A stretch of 64,000 bases of DNA from Acholoe squamosa. Lineage: Eukaryota; Annelida; Polychaeta; Phyllodocida; Polynoidae. Shown piece after piece: positions 42,051 to 54,264 of the stretch (within the stretch, counting starts at the first letter, position 1; each line of letters opens with the position of its first letter). Location: contig OX439044.1 in the NCBI GenBank assembly GCA_949317995.1, forward strand, positions 13,954,141 to 14,018,140. Direction: 5' to 3'. The position numbers and the translations under genes are program-made. The notes under the pieces are model-generated. The model did not search any database. It worked only from the letters and a program-made list of their open reading frames with translations, and was not told the origin of the DNA.

Positions 42051-42654
42051 TAATAAACAGTACTTAACTATAGTCCTGTTCTGATACATACTATACTACT
42101 AGTATTAGATTCTCAGCAATTCTTACGATGCAGTTGACATTGCCGCCAATCCTGTGTATGCATTAATTTAGTCCTGTGGGAGTACCTCAATAGGAATACG
42201 TTCATATTTATGGTTTGGATTACCCCTGATGATAAAAGTTGTAAAGAGGTTAAACTTGTATTAAACTTGTATGTAAGCCATTAGAGATAACATAGTGCTT
42301 TAAGTCACTGTTTCCACTTACCAACATTGTACACTAATGCAAAGAGGGAGTACCTCACAGGGAATACATATATATGGGTGAAGAATTAGTTCTGGTTTTC
42401 CCAGGAGTGTCATAAAAAATAGATATGAACCTGCATGGAGGCACAGACTTTGAAGAGTTTATGTTTTAAGTTACACATATTGATTACATTGTAATAATGT
42501 ATCGTTCCCTCATTAGGACCTCTGTCTTTATGAGCGTGCTGTTAGTCTCGACTGTATTTGAAAATCTACTTTCGAGTTTATATGCCCTCATACAAGTTTT
42601 ATTATTATTGTATAGACTGCATATGCAAAGTACAAAAGCAGATTAAATCTTCTC

Positions 42655-42985
42655 TCCCTACGATCTGATCTTGTGTGGTGTTCCACAGAGATCTGTGCTA
42701 TGACTATTGTTGAATTTAATTTATATTGATGGCTTAAACAAATCATTGTCCCATGTATCATGTCAACACTATGCCGGCAATATGGTATTATACATAAGCC
42801 ATAGCTCTGAAGAAGTTACATATGCTACAGAAGCTACATTAAAAAGGACAGCAAGACCTAAAGAAAAAATAGCAGTTGATAGGGTCATAGTAGCACAAGA
42901 CTATAAAATTAATATCTATGTTATCTTGGACAAGCAGTTAACCTTCAAACAACATGTTTGCAAACTCAGGTGAGGCATAGGGTAA
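42655..42985 (+). pseudogene. LINE reverse transcriptase remnant
   Basis: A degenerate stretch matches the RT palm of CR1/Jockey-like LINEs: C-G-V-P-Q-R-S-V-L, then L-I-Y-I-D-G-L, Y-A-G-N in place of the catalytic Y-A-D-D, and later L-D-K-Q-L-T-F-K-Q-H-V. The lost Asp pair and stops show it is long dead. No ends recognised. Confidence 0.65.
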
Positions 42986-43296
42986 ACAGGGGGAATGTTG
43001 GGCAAAATCTGGAATAAACTGAACTAAGTGTCTGCCCAAAACGTACTGTTAACCATGATCCTACCTGTATGAGAGTATGCTGATAATTGATATGAGGTAG
43101 CCCCTGACTACTACCTCTAGTCTCCACAGATAACCATCAATGGAGCGGTTTAATTTGTTTGTTGTAGGTTCCCAACTAAAAATGTTGACAAAATGCATAG
43201 CCAGGCAAATTTGCTTGCAGGAGGCACATGCACCTAACCAATAGAAGCTTCGATTGTGCAGCAGATCTCAGCCTGCTATAGGACTTGCATTATTAT

Positions 43297-43430
43297 TAAG
43301 CGTTTAATGTATGTTATGGGTACGCACGAGTGGGTTTATGGGTTAATAATCCACGAGCCCGAAGGGCGAGTGGATTATTAACCCATAAACCCACGAGTGC
43401 GTACCCATAACATGCATTAAAGCGTTTATC
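43297..43430. repeat. Long near-perfect palindrome
   Basis: Arms of about 60 bases: AAGCGTTTAATGTATGTTATGGG, GTACGCACGAGTGGG and GGGTTAATAATCCAC pair with their inverses, closing on a tip CCACGAG-CCC-GAA-GGG-CGAGTGG. It lies about 375 bases beyond the stop of the KIAA1958-type gene. The tip matches the palindrome at 31734-31790. Confidence 0.88.
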
Positions 43431-43805
43431 GAACATATTTCTCCATTTTGTATTAATTTCTTACCTTATAACCCAAGAATTAATCCAGGAGAAGACATTT
43501 TGTTCGACCGAGCGATAGAAATTTCGTCTCCCCTTCGCCATTTTGTTTTCAGCGGAAGTCAGCAGCGCGGGCCTCGTTTTGGTTACGGACGCACGGAGGG
43601 AGCATTTGTTATTTTTATATGAAAATCATGTTTTCCCGCCTATGTTGTAGAGGCAATGTACAAAAAGGACAGAAGATGAATAACGTGTCAACAGTAAATA
43701 TAACAATTTTAATTGAACTTTTAGGCAAAATACAATGAAAATAGTAAACAATACAGTGCATTATTACAAATAATCAAGGCATTAAACCCTAATTTATCAC
43801 AATTT

Positions 43806-45559
43806 TTACTTCATGTGAATGTTAAGGTTACAGTTATGGAACTGTACATTGGAAAAGAGTGTAGTGGTAGCACCCACATCTTTTAAGTTGATGTTCTGAT
43901 TGGTTGATTTGACTTCCACTTGAGTACCTGCAGGGACCACTTGAGTATCTGTAGAAGATACTAGAGTAGCTGGAGCAGATACTCGAGTGTTCTCTGTGTT
44001 CAAGAGTTTCATGGCCATATCATGTCTGACTGCATCTTGAGTTTTACTGTAGAAATCGATACTGGCCTCATCTTTATGCCCTGTCACACTTTTAATATCC
44101 TTTGCTACAACACCCTTTCTTCTGAGGGTAGTGATAGTGGTAGCTCTGATGCAATGATTTGTGTACATTTTACTCAGTTTAGCCTCTTTTGAAATGGCTG
44201 GCATCAATTTCCCAATACTGTTTACACCCATGGATGATTTAGTGTACCATGTGGTACTGAGCCTGTAGTGTGATTTTTTGGGTGTTTGAAAGAAGGATGG
44301 GTTTTCAGGATGTAATTTACCAAGATACATTTTCATACTTTTCAATGGGCAGTTTTCTCCACCGGTTCCATACATTCTTTGGTCATGTTCTTCAGACCTT
44401 TGAGTTAACCCTTGATGATTTTTTTCTGCAACATTATGGGAAAGTGTACAATATTCGATACCATTTTCATCTTTTTTAAAGATGAAATGACCCTTTTCCA
44501 ATTCATGAAGACCCTCTCTAGCCCTTCGACCAAACTGTAAGGACATTTCATAATATACCTTCCTCTGCAGCGAGGTGGGATTCTGATTTGACAGTGTATG
44601 AGTGTCATACATTTTCTTTTGATCTGCTTGGGTTATAGCCTCATAATGAGTTGTTACATCGAGCCCAGACTTCTTGTTAATTTTAATATGTCCTTTCAGA
44701 ACATTATTAGCTTGAATGAAAACTGCATCGGTCATGATATTATACTTCACATTATGTGGAAAACCAGTTAGAAACCTGTGCAGTCCAGCTCTGATACATA
44801 ACAGAGAAGTTTTAGAGTACTCTTTGCCATCTTTGGTTCGGACCTCAGCATAGAACTTCCTTAAAACTTCTGCAAGGGCTTCTTGGGAGTAGTTCTCGAT
44901 GTCCTGTTGTTCATCATTGGCCTGCAACCAAGCTGAAAAAAAATAAATAAATTGTATTTATTTTTGGTGAAGAAATGATACATATATTAGTCAGTTTATG
45001 CACTTTGTAAGGTCCATTTTGTACTAAACGAGTCTATATCCAAAACGCAAGGAAAATAATAAATGCTCCCTGCGCTGTATTTTTCCATATTCATGTTCCG
45101 TCCCGCGGACGCCCCAATGGCCCCACATCGAGTATAAAGATATCTCTCGTAATAACTAAGCGAAATATCTGAATTTTTTAACATACCTTTAACTATATCC
45201 AATGCCCATTTTGTCTGTTTGTGTGTGGCCTTGGCTTTAGCTGAAGTCTCCATGTTTAGCAGTTCTTCCTCATTGTTTTTTGCGAATCTATTGGTATTGC
45301 CGACCTCGGGTTCTTTGTTTACCTTTGGTTTTGCCGGTGCTTCTGTGGGAGCCTCATCGTCTTTCATTTCGACTTTACCCCGTCTCATGTTTCTAGCTAC
45401 TTCTAGCACTTCTCTTCCATCAGAATATAATATGATCTTGTATTCATAGTAGCCACTAAATATTACGTTTTCCACGACTCCTAATATCCATCCATCGGGT
45501 GTATCAACCTCTACAATATCACCCTTCGTATACAAAGACTTGAAAGACATCGAAGCCAT
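43806..45559 (-). CDS. KIAA1958-type protein with tyrosine-recombinase domain (Crypton-related), two exons
   Basis: Exon 1 45559-45187 and exon 2 44932-43806 (stop included) join in phase through a GTATGT...TTTTTTTCAG intron to 499 residues. The start chosen is the ATG at 45559 (context AAAATGG); an in-frame extension upstream lacks support. The first 60 residues resemble a Tudor-like fold (D-I-V-E-V-D-T-P-D-G-W), followed by an acidic/Lys-rich linker. The C-terminal two thirds is the DUF3504/KIAA1958-like domain with tyrosine-recombinase residues: Arg in G-R-R-A-R-E-G-L (about 261), H-x-x-R at 384-387, His in G-H-K at 410 and Tyr419, nine residues after that His as in active enzymes. Such genes derive from Crypton transposons. 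Domesticated or still mobile cannot be told here. Confidence 0.8.
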
Positions 45560-45844
45560 TTTGACAGAGTTAGAGATCTCTAATAAAAGAGGTCCCAACT
45601 GACCTACTTCCGGTTCAAGCGCTGACTCGATGAGAAATAATCCCAATGGAAACTGCTTACATTCGCTATATATTTGGAATTTTTTTAAATTAAACACTAT
45701 GCTAGCATCTTCTTGGGATATTCTACTACATGTTTACCGAAGAAAAAGGATTTCCATATACAATTTCTACCCGAAAACCGTCTGCATATATCCTTCATTA
45801 CAGCCCGGTAAGTGAATTTATTTCTGAAGCCATTTTGCTCTAGT
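45560..45844 (-). promoter_or_regulatory. Upstream region of the KIAA1958-type gene
   Basis: Contains an ACTTCCGGTT string at about 45605 (ETS-type) about 50 bases upstream of the start. No TATA box in a suitable place. Promoter assignment is inference. Confidence 0.35.
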
Positions 45845-46080
45845 ACCGGTCGGCTTGGTATAGTGGACAGCGAGCTCGCCTCCTGCCCCAGCGGCCGGGG
45901 ATCGATTCCCCGTTGAACCGTAAACGGTTTTAACTGGAAACGTATGGAGGAGTTGACTTTGTATATTCCTCAATTTATTAACATGTCCGGATTGAAACCA
46001 GCAGCCTCTTGAAGACGACGAAAAGGTCACAGAGTGCGTTATGGCTGGATAAGGAACTGGGGTTATGAGCAAAAAAGCAC
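45845..46080 (+). mobile_element. tRNA-derived SINE, Asp/Glu-like head
   Basis: A box TGGTATAGTGG at 45856-45866 and B box GGATCGATTCC at about 45899-45909 inside GGGGATCGATTCCCC. A non-coding body of about 170 bases follows. The 3' limit is approximate. Confidence 0.65.
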
Positions 46081-46407
46081 AGTTGAGGCCCAGATAGTTA
46101 GATAAACTTATGTAAGATATAGTAAGAATGACTTCCTATTCCATTCTTATGGCATCACTGAGATTACTTAATTAGATCAGGCCAGCGGTCTACTGTAACT
46201 ATAAATGAAGGAATACTTACTTACTAACAGATATTAGCAAATGAAATAATACTCTCTGTATCTTTATCAATTTATATAAAAATGTGAGAAACTGGAGACT
46301 GACAAAGTATAACGTCCACACTATACATATTTAGGCCATATACCTGCAGCTTTGAGTAACTACACTAGTAAGGTTTTTATGTACATTGATTCTAATGATG
46401 ACACCCA

Positions 46408-46776
46408 CCCACTTGGCAAAAAACGTGTTTGTAACGTTTGCAAACGTTTTTATTTGGTTTGGGTAAAAAACGTTTTTTAAAAAACGTTATTTTGATGTTG
46501 AAAAAACGTTTTTAAATGTATTTTCAATCAATTTTCAACCAAATAGAAACGTTTGCTTTTTCAACCAAATAAAAACTTTTTTTATTTACGTTTCTTTTAC
46601 GTTAAAAAAACGTTTTTTTAACCTGATATAAAAACGTTCTATAAAAACGTCAAAATAACGTTTATTTGAGTACATGTAAAACGTTATTTTGATGTTTAAA
46701 AAAAACGTTTTGCAAACTTAGGAACCAAAATAAAACGTTTTTTTGACGTTAAAAAAACGTTTTTCTGCCAAGTGGG
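46408..46776. mobile_element. MITE with CCCACTTGGCA ends and AAAACGTT-rich interior
   Basis: CCCACTTGGC at 46408 and GCCAAGTGGG at 46776 are inverted, and the homology continues into AAAAACGT/ACGTTTTT. The 369-bp interior is full of AACGTT, AAAACGTT and TTTTGATGTT strings. No coding. Confidence 0.8.
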
Positions 46777-47164
46777 CAGTCTGCGTAAATGACTGCACAG
46801 TGTGGCAAGACACTTGCATTTGTGTATTGTGATATTCATATGTAACTGGTTCATATCTGTGAGACAAGTGCACCATTCTACTTTGTAAAAAGCAGTTGTA
46901 CCATATAGTACCATTTACCCTCTACCACGCTAACATTCGGGTAATATGGACAACGGAAACTAAATTCTATAAAAGTAGCAATGCCCTATTTGTAGACAAG
47001 GTTAACTGGTCTTTATGACGTGCAAGTTACTAATACTCTGTATATAGCAAAATGATTGACCCACATGTGTACATCGTAAACAGAAGTCAAAGCAGTCCCA
47101 CTGTCATATCTTGATGGTCTATGATTATCAGTGGATAGACATGATCGATAGAACAAGAGTAGTA

Positions 47165-47560
47165 TATAATGTGGGGATGCAGCCAATCAGAGGCCTCCGT
47201 TTTGGTGGGAAATTCAAATGGGGGGTCCAGTGACCTAGACCCCCCATGGTGTGGTGCCAAAATGGACCAATCAGAACCCTCCCTCTTGGCGGGAAATTCA
47301 AAATGGTCATGTGACCCAAACCCCCTGTGGTGTGCCGCCAATATGGCGCCCTCTGATATGCTGGCTGTTTAGGTCATGTGACCTCTATTATGCAAATAAG
47401 GTCACATGGCCCTAATTTGAATGGACCAATCAGAGGTTGTCATTTTGGTGGGAAATTTGAAAAATTTGGTTACGTGACTATTTTTTAAATTTTTTGCCAA
47501 AATGGAGACCTCTGATTGTTTGGCTGTCCACACGTCATACCATCAGCTCTGTATGCAAGC
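47165..47560. repeat. Second block with CCAATCAG, octamer and GGCGGGAAATTC strings
   Basis: CCAATCAGAGG or a variant occurs several times, each with TTTTGGTGGGAAATT or TTGGCGGGAAATT. A TTATGCAAAT octamer and GTCATGTGACC are also present. It shares the octamer plus GGTCA and CTCTGATTG pairing with 41771-42050. Confidence 0.55.
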
Positions 47561-47651
47561 AAGTAGAACATGACCTTATTAGCATAAAGAGGTGTGGTTT
47601 ATTATGTAGATGAGGGTGTGACTATAGTGAGATGAGATACTTTTTATATAA

Positions 47652-47785
47652 ATTAAAAAAGGCAAGCTGAAAGCTTGCCAAGAAAAAAAAAAAAAAGGGA
47701 AATATTTTGGGGGGCCTTGGGGTGGGGTGGCCTTTTAGGGGGTGGTCCCTTTTTTTTGGAAACCCGCCCCTTGGGTAGGGGCGGG
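47652..47785. other. Hairpin, poly-A and homopolymer-rich patch (possible assembly artefact)
   Basis: GGCAAGCT-GAA-AGCTTGCC is a perfect stem, followed by about 15 A. Then come runs such as GGGGGGCC, GGGGTGGGG, TTTTAGGGGG, TTTTTTTT and CCCGCCCCTTGGG. The stretched homopolymers look like poor sequence or a contig join. Confidence 0.45.
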
Positions 47786-48312
47786 TTTACTTAAAATAAA
47801 AACTTAACAAACAAATTTATTTCATTTTTTTATTTTGATAAATAATATTTACACTTCATTATTTACAAGTTGCTAAATACAAGTTCACACTCTCTACATA
47901 ACATAGTCAAATATCGGAGAGGAACATGACAGAACCAACACAATGAGGTGTACACATTCAACGTTTGTTTGTCATAATTCAGACTATATATGGTGTATTC
48001 TTGGTGTAAAACTTTGGAGCAAGTACCCTCTTGAAATGAAGGATAGGTGTAAGCCATATATTTCCCATTCACATCTCATTGATATTACAAGTGAAATCTG
48101 CTGAAGAACTATACCAAGTACTCCATTCAGTTTGTCTGGACATGATACTTCTCAGTTGAGCAGCTGGTACACCGGGTAAGGAACTTTGCTACACAACATT
48201 CGGTCGACACACTTTTGACAAAAAGAGTCGAATGTTCCCTTTGAGCAATGACACATCTTTCTCAAGAAGTCTGAGTTCTATTCCAAAAGAGAAAGCCACG
48301 TGTTGATCGATT
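47786..48312. other. Mostly non-coding; possible downstream frame of the next entry
   Basis: On the minus strand from about 48346 to 48190 another phase stays open with a helical-looking composition (E-L-R-L-L-E-K-D-V-S-L-L-K-G). It may continue the frame at 48313-48651 after an indel. Confidence 0.25.
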
Positions 48313-48651
48313 CTATCGTATATATCGCCTTTTGACGAAAGCACATGTTTTCTCATTATGGAATTGATATACTCCTATAGCTCTATCTGTGCTGGCACCA
48401 ACCACTCTTTGAAACGCATCTTTGAAACACACACTCAATGAATCAAATACAGCATCAGAAACGAACACTTTATGAACACCTTGGTTTAACAACGGCGCCT
48501 TAAAGAACAACACATCTGATGCATCTATTAATTCCCAAGTGAAAATGGGGTCGCAAGTACACATTGTCTTGTTGTTGTTTTTTTTCAACACTGATACACA
48601 AGCTAAACCAGTGGACGTAGTAGATGAAGTTAACACAACAACAAAGGACAT
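48313..48651 (-). CDS. Hypothetical ORF, 112 codons
   Basis: An open frame from ATG 48651 with varied, protein-like composition (D-P-I-F-T-W-E-L-I-D-A-S-D-V-L-F-F, then F-K-D-A-F-Q-R-V-V-G-A). The first 30 residues are Thr/Ser/Val-rich and could be a weak hydrophobic leader. No family is recognised. It may be an exon or a fragment of a mobile-element gene. Confidence 0.3.
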   Translation of the reverse strand: MSFVVVLTSSTTSTGLACVSVLKKNNNKTMCTCDPIFTWELIDASDVLFFKAPLLNQGVHKVFVSDAVFDSLSVCFKDAFQRVVGASTDRAIGVYQFHNEKTCAFVKRRYIR

Positions 48652-50890
48652 TATCTCACCGGCTTATCTACATCTAGATTTTTTTTCCCTTTACAGTTAT
48701 TTAAAAAAAAATTATTATATTTTTTTTTATTTTCATAACTCTAAAGGACTCGTCGTCACTCCGTCAGAATGTACGCGATGCTTCACATATAAGTAACTCA
48801 GTCCCTTTTTCTCTATCGTGTAAGTGTGCATTTTGTTTTCTATTACTTTAAAATTTGTATTAACAGCATTGAGTTATAGGGAATCGTGAAGAGCGACAAA
48901 TCAATCGCTATTGTTTGGAGAGTTACAATAGTAATCCTGGAAATAATATAAAGACACAAGGTTCCTTCACACTGTCTATATCCCAGTAGCATACAAGGAA
49001 TGGTTATTGTATAAAGCATAATGGTTGTTATATAAAGCCTAATCCAAAGGCAGGAAACTTTTGAATGTGACATGTCACCAGGAACAAGCAAAGAGTGTTA
49101 CTATAATGTTGCTATAAATCCCCAGTTGCATGCTATAATGTCACTATAAGTCCTCAGTCACATAGAGTCCAGAGTGGACGCGATGTGTTATAGCCCTATA
49201 AGATACAGGAGGTGGCTGTGGGGGCTGAGTCATTGTTTTGGACTGGAGCCAAGTAGTTCCTGGGGGTCCCAGTGGCCACAGTAGAGGTGAAGTCCTTATA
49301 AGTGGGTATGTGTGTGTGTGTGTGTGTCCTCTGGTATGGCAGTCAATGGCCACAGGGTGTCGAGTGACCAAACACCAAAACCACCGGTGGTCTGGTAGTA
49401 TAAAAGGCTGGCACTGCAGAGGTGGGGTGCAGACTGTGTACCAAGGAAGGGATTCACGGTCTGTCCTGGAATCAGAGGGGGAGAAATTCATATTTGGCAG
49501 TTAACAAGCAGAATTCAATTGAAGTTCTGAATAGTATTTACTGGAGCTTGGCCACTGTTTTGGAGTATGTTCTGGGTCCACAACTTATTCTATTGAGGAT
49601 CATACTTGTATCTTATTGAGTCTTGACTTCACTTGATGAGGTTTGACTTGCTCAATTGAAGATCTCAAACACACTAACTGAGAGATCTGCTTATAACATA
49701 CATAGAGGAGACACACACATCTGAAGGACTTAGATTCGTTTAGCTTTCATTGGTTCTCACTACACATTATCATATTCTCAATGCTCACTTGAAACACCTC
49801 ACTATGGAATTATTGATTTGATTTGAGGTTATGCCATACTGGAGTTCTAAGGCCTCAATGGTTTGTGATTGTGATACTCCTTGGTGATTATTGATTTAAC
49901 CTGGAGTTATGCCGTAATGGGCTTCAAAGTTCATGTCATTTTGTGATGGCACGTGGAGATCTAAATTTATCAAAAGTTGATGTTATTTGTGATGACATGT
50001 GAGGATCGAAATTTATCAAAAGTTCATGTTATTTATGATGACATGTGGAGATCAATATTTGTGTTCATGTTATTCATGATGACATGTGGAAATCAATACT
50101 TGTAAGAAAGTTTAGGCATTTCAAATTATTATTGAATTTGTGATTGGAAACCAACCTCATCTTTGAACTTGGTCTTGAGGATTAAAATTTGTGAAGGTTT
50201 GTAATTGAGTGCCTGCGCGCCTCTGTACCTACGATGGAAAGTGTTTCAACCCCGGATTGGGTGTATGAAACCATTTATGAAATGTGGTGCAATTACTACC
50301 TGATGATTTTAGAAATGGACAATGCGGAATTGGAATTGATCATTGAATTGTTTTGATTGAAATCCTTCCTGTTTAAAAGGCGTATGTTTAGGACTTCCAA
50401 ATTGAAATGTGAAATCGACGTTGGATTCTGAATTGTATTGGACTTTGAATTGGCACACATATTTCGATTCAATAAAAACCCTTGGAGATGAAGTACCCAA
50501 TTGTGTTTTCTTTCCATATGGGCATAGGAATTTAGACACAAAGGCTCTACCCTTGATGCTAGCACTAGATTATTCCCCTAGAATATGGTAACATTGCGAG
50601 TGGAGATGGACTGGTCGAGAAATTCAAGCCGCGAGTGGAGATTGGAGTGAGGTGAAAACATAACTGGTGGAAATCCCGAGTTCGATCATTGCATTATAAG
50701 CTACCCCATTTGGAATGCGAGTTAAGTTATAAAGATTCACCCCATTTCAAGGGTGTACTATACCTCTGGACTAACCCCATCTAAATTATCAAAAGAACAC
50801 AACTTCCCCTCCAGTCTCCTCCTCAGAACTATAACAAGGCGGCTCCCCACGAAGCGAAAATAGAAACCCCACCACCCATCAACCCTCCGC
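48652..50890. other. Non-coding stretch with TATA-type promoter string and short tandem repeats
   Basis: GTAGTATAAAAGGCTGGC at about 49395 with a GT run upstream resembles a core promoter, perhaps of an LTR. TGGTAACATTGCGAG near 50587 could be a primer site, but I cannot pair it with an LTR. At 49930-50100 a unit containing ATGTTATTNATGATGACATGTGG repeats about four times. No gene supported. Confidence 0.35.
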
Positions 50891-53800
50891 CTGCCATAGC
50901 CCAGCATGGATAGTTTTTCGTTTCAAAAGAACATCCAAGAAGTCTTTGGGTTCTTGAATGTTTTGGTTTTTTTATGACATCCTTTGCACTCAATTTCTTT
51001 GATTTTCTTTCACCTAGCAAGTCTTTATCTTAACGAATGTAAGTCTTGGAGTTGAGACTTGAAAAGACCCGGAGTTCTCTGATCGTGAATGTAGCGTTTC
51101 TGACAACAAGCGAGGGGGATCCATTCTTTGACACCTTCGGTTTTTATCTTTACGAAAAGCTCTAAGTGGTGAGCGCACACCGCTGTTGGAATCCAGTTTC
51201 GTTTCTCTCTAAAGTATGATTCTCTCAGGTCGGGTTTCACGAGTTGGTCCAACGATTCACCACTGAGAGCCATGTAAAGACTGTCAGTGTCCATTTGACA
51301 AAGAGTGCAATGGTGTCGATCGATAAATTTATCCAAAAAGTCGAGCGTGAACTCTAACATTTTCAACTTGGCGTACTGGTACACCATGAATCCTATTTGA
51401 ATAGGAAGATTGTTCCTGACTGTTTTCAGTTGCAGTTCGACTTCAAAGAGATCTGTGCTCAACTCTGTACCCTTTTTGAACCGCCACGAATTGGTCAATA
51501 ATTCGAAGGTTCGACCTCTAGTGTATTTCACAGTGGTGTGTTTTTCTTTGTTGCAAATTGTTTTACCGTACATGGTGTTTCCCATCAATTTGTAACAGTC
51601 TGACAGAATTTTCTTGTTCGCGTTTATATCAGCATGTTACTTCGTCTGCGAAACCGGCGAAGGGTTGTCTAGAAAAGTATTCTATGAACATCTGCACTTC
51701 TCTGACTATTAAACGATGATCCAAATACCACTTAAGAAGAGGTGTTCCCAAGAGAATCTTTTTTCCGTGGTAACTTCCTATCAAGGATCCCTGAGGAACG
51801 TTCATCAGGTTTTAGTTGTTCGCAAAGTCTGACATGTGAGTTCCTATGTCGGATTATGAAATGGTCACATTTTTAAAAGCAGGAGTCATTTCTTCGAAGT
51901 ATTCATGTAGGTGAGGAGGAGTAGTAATGTCCACCTGAATCAAACCGAACATTTTCCCGTCTTTCACAGAGGATAGGATGTCACTCTCTGTCATGGGATT
52001 TCGAACCCCTTTCAAGTCGTCGACCTTCAAGTGTTGTTTGGATGCCATAACCTGTGGATCCTGACGTTTCATCTTTCTACTTTCTCCCATACGACGATCA
52101 ACTAGAGCTTTTTAAGTAAGCGGTTACTCTAGCTGTTCTGTCACATTTCTCGTCCCTGTCTGAAGCACACAGATATCTGCGCAGCGGTATGCACTCGTGA
52201 GCATGGAACCAACACCCGTGAAATTGGAAAACGGTATTAGAGGACGGGTGAAAACCATCTACGCGAATTTTTCTGCAACCTAGAGATACCTCCCCTCCGT
52301 TGAAAGTGTGGCAAAGTTTCATGCTGTGGGTGTGCTCCACGTAGCGTAACCACTCTAAAACGGTCTTAAAGTGTCTTTGCCTAATTTTCGGTTTGAACTT
52401 GGTCTCGGGTCGTCTCACCAGGTTATAACCTATGCAGTGTGCTTCGCTCATGCAGCGCAAGTACAGAGAGTTGGCGTCTACACCTAGGATGTGCTCGCAC
52501 ATTCTTGCTTCTTCGCCATACTTGTATTCCCTTATCAGCGTGGCACCCTTCTCATGAAATCTATGGAAGATTATGGAAGAACCCACGACCAGATCTTTTT
52601 TTTATCAGAGAGTGAGGTGGGAGTAGAACTGGTGGAAGGTCACGAACGGTGTCTCTGTGGTTTGAAAAAGGAACCGTAAAGTCAAACCCAGAAGGGATTT
52701 TCCGTCTTAGAACATGTCAATGTTGCAGTCACTGAAAAATTTAGCGTGATTATTCAGTGCCTCTATGAAGGGTTTAATGTCTTTGTTGTTGTAGTAGATC
52801 AAGTAATCTCTGAAAGTTTGCATGTTCTGTTCGGACCAAACTTTTTCACATTCGGCATAGTCATATTCAGACATCTTGGTGCCAGTCAGTTTGCTGTCAT
52901 ATTCATATCTTGGTGGTAGTGTTCTGTTTTCCAGTTTCCTAGTAGATGTCATCCATACATAAGGAAAGTGACCTTTGTGCTGATTTCTGGTGAAAGCTAG
53001 TAGATAATTCACGTAGTTATAACCAGGTGCCAAATAGTTTACTACGTCTATCCAACAAGGGGTCTGAATCTCTGTCGGATTGTCTCAATAAGCAGACTGG
53101 ACCTTCACTTCCTGGAAAGTTGGATGCGACGCTAGCCAACAGAGGCACGTGTTCCAACAGGACTGACACGTGTTCGGTCGACAGTTCTTTCGGCGGTCTG
53201 AAGAAAGCTTCGAAATCGAAGGTAATTTTTAAGGGTACATTTTTGAATTCCATCGGGAAAAATGGAAAATTCTGCTAGTGATTCGAAAACCGTTTTCGAA
53301 TTTTGGTAGATTCCACCTACGTATTTCAAGGCGACTTGTCTGCAAGGGGAAAGTTGGTTCCTGTGTCTTTTCAGTAAGAACTCAGGACATTCGTAGATGC
53401 CAGCGTATTCATTGAAATCCGTAACGAGGGACACATGCAAACCGTGTGTCGCGGACAGGTGTAGGTTGAATTTACCTCAGGTGGCCGATGTTTTGGAAGG
53501 TGGACTGATCAGGGTAACTCGGTTTTTCAGCTTCTGACCTCTCACTTTAGGGGTGGTGTAAACCGCTATTTGTACATCGAACAAGTTCTCTAGCATGGGT
53601 AAGTCCCTGATGATCAAACCTGGAAAGGTTTCAGGTTTGGCAGTGGAATCGAACTGACGCAACAATTTTGAAGCATGTTTGCCGGTCTTGTATAAGTGAA
53701 AGGATATGCAGCGAAAGATGCATAACTTGTCCCTGTTAGGAAAATCTAACACACCTCCTCTCTTTTTAAGTCGACCCGATTGGGTAACCCTGCCCCCTAT

Positions 53801-53941
53801 GGGGAATTCTCTGGGTCCCATGTAAATGCAAACGTTCAAATTGGTGGAAAAAAGAACTTTCCACTTGGTGTCAGAGTCGCAAAGTTTCTGTACTTCTTCG
53901 GAAGTGACAGTGTTTTCCATGAGGGAGAGAAGCTCTTCCAA
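50890..53941 (-). pseudogene. Protein-primed DNA polymerase B of a Polinton-like element, broken
   Basis: Read leftwards, the pieces follow the order of Polinton pPolB. 53941-53477 is the N-terminal region (D-K-L-C-I-F-R-C-I-S-F-H). 53440-53132 and 53253-53017 hold the exonuclease motif F-D-F-E-A-F. 53033-52707 covers later exonuclease parts. 52586-52098 has polymerase motif A, G-V-D-A-N-S-L-Y. 51588-51025 has motif B (M-M-G-N-T-M-Y-G-K) and motif C, M-D-T-D-S-L-Y. 51020-50890 is a C-terminal L-S-A-K-D-V-I-K-K piece. At least six frame changes or stops separate them. The enzyme would replicate the element from a terminal protein; here it cannot be made. Frames are not rejoined. Confidence 0.85.
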
Positions 53942-54228
53942 AGTTTCTGAATTAGTTATGGTGGGGAGGGGTTGTTAAAGAGTCGGGTTGTTTTGGGAGT
54001 CGTGAAAGTAGCGTAGTTTGTTACTGTTTTCTCTGTGTTGTTAAATTAACCCTACTGACAAACCCACTTTGTATCTGAATCTTTGCGTGATGTGAATCTG
54101 ATGCATAGTATCTACAGCGTCACTCAACTCACCAGTTGGTAGTCTTAAGTTTGTTACACTCACGCGATCAGCATTAGCATCAGCATTAGCATCAGCATCA
54201 GCACTGGCATCAGCACTGGCATCAGCAT

Positions 54229-54264
<36 letters not shown>

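Noticed and set aside
47652..47672. Histone 3' stem-loop
   Set aside because: GGCAAGCT-GAA-AGCTTGCC has the wrong stem and loop, and there is no histone frame nearby.
49180..50590. Complete LTR retrotransposon with TATAAAAG promoter
   Set aside because: Only a promoter-like string and a doubtful primer-site-like string are visible; no paired LTR, no coding.
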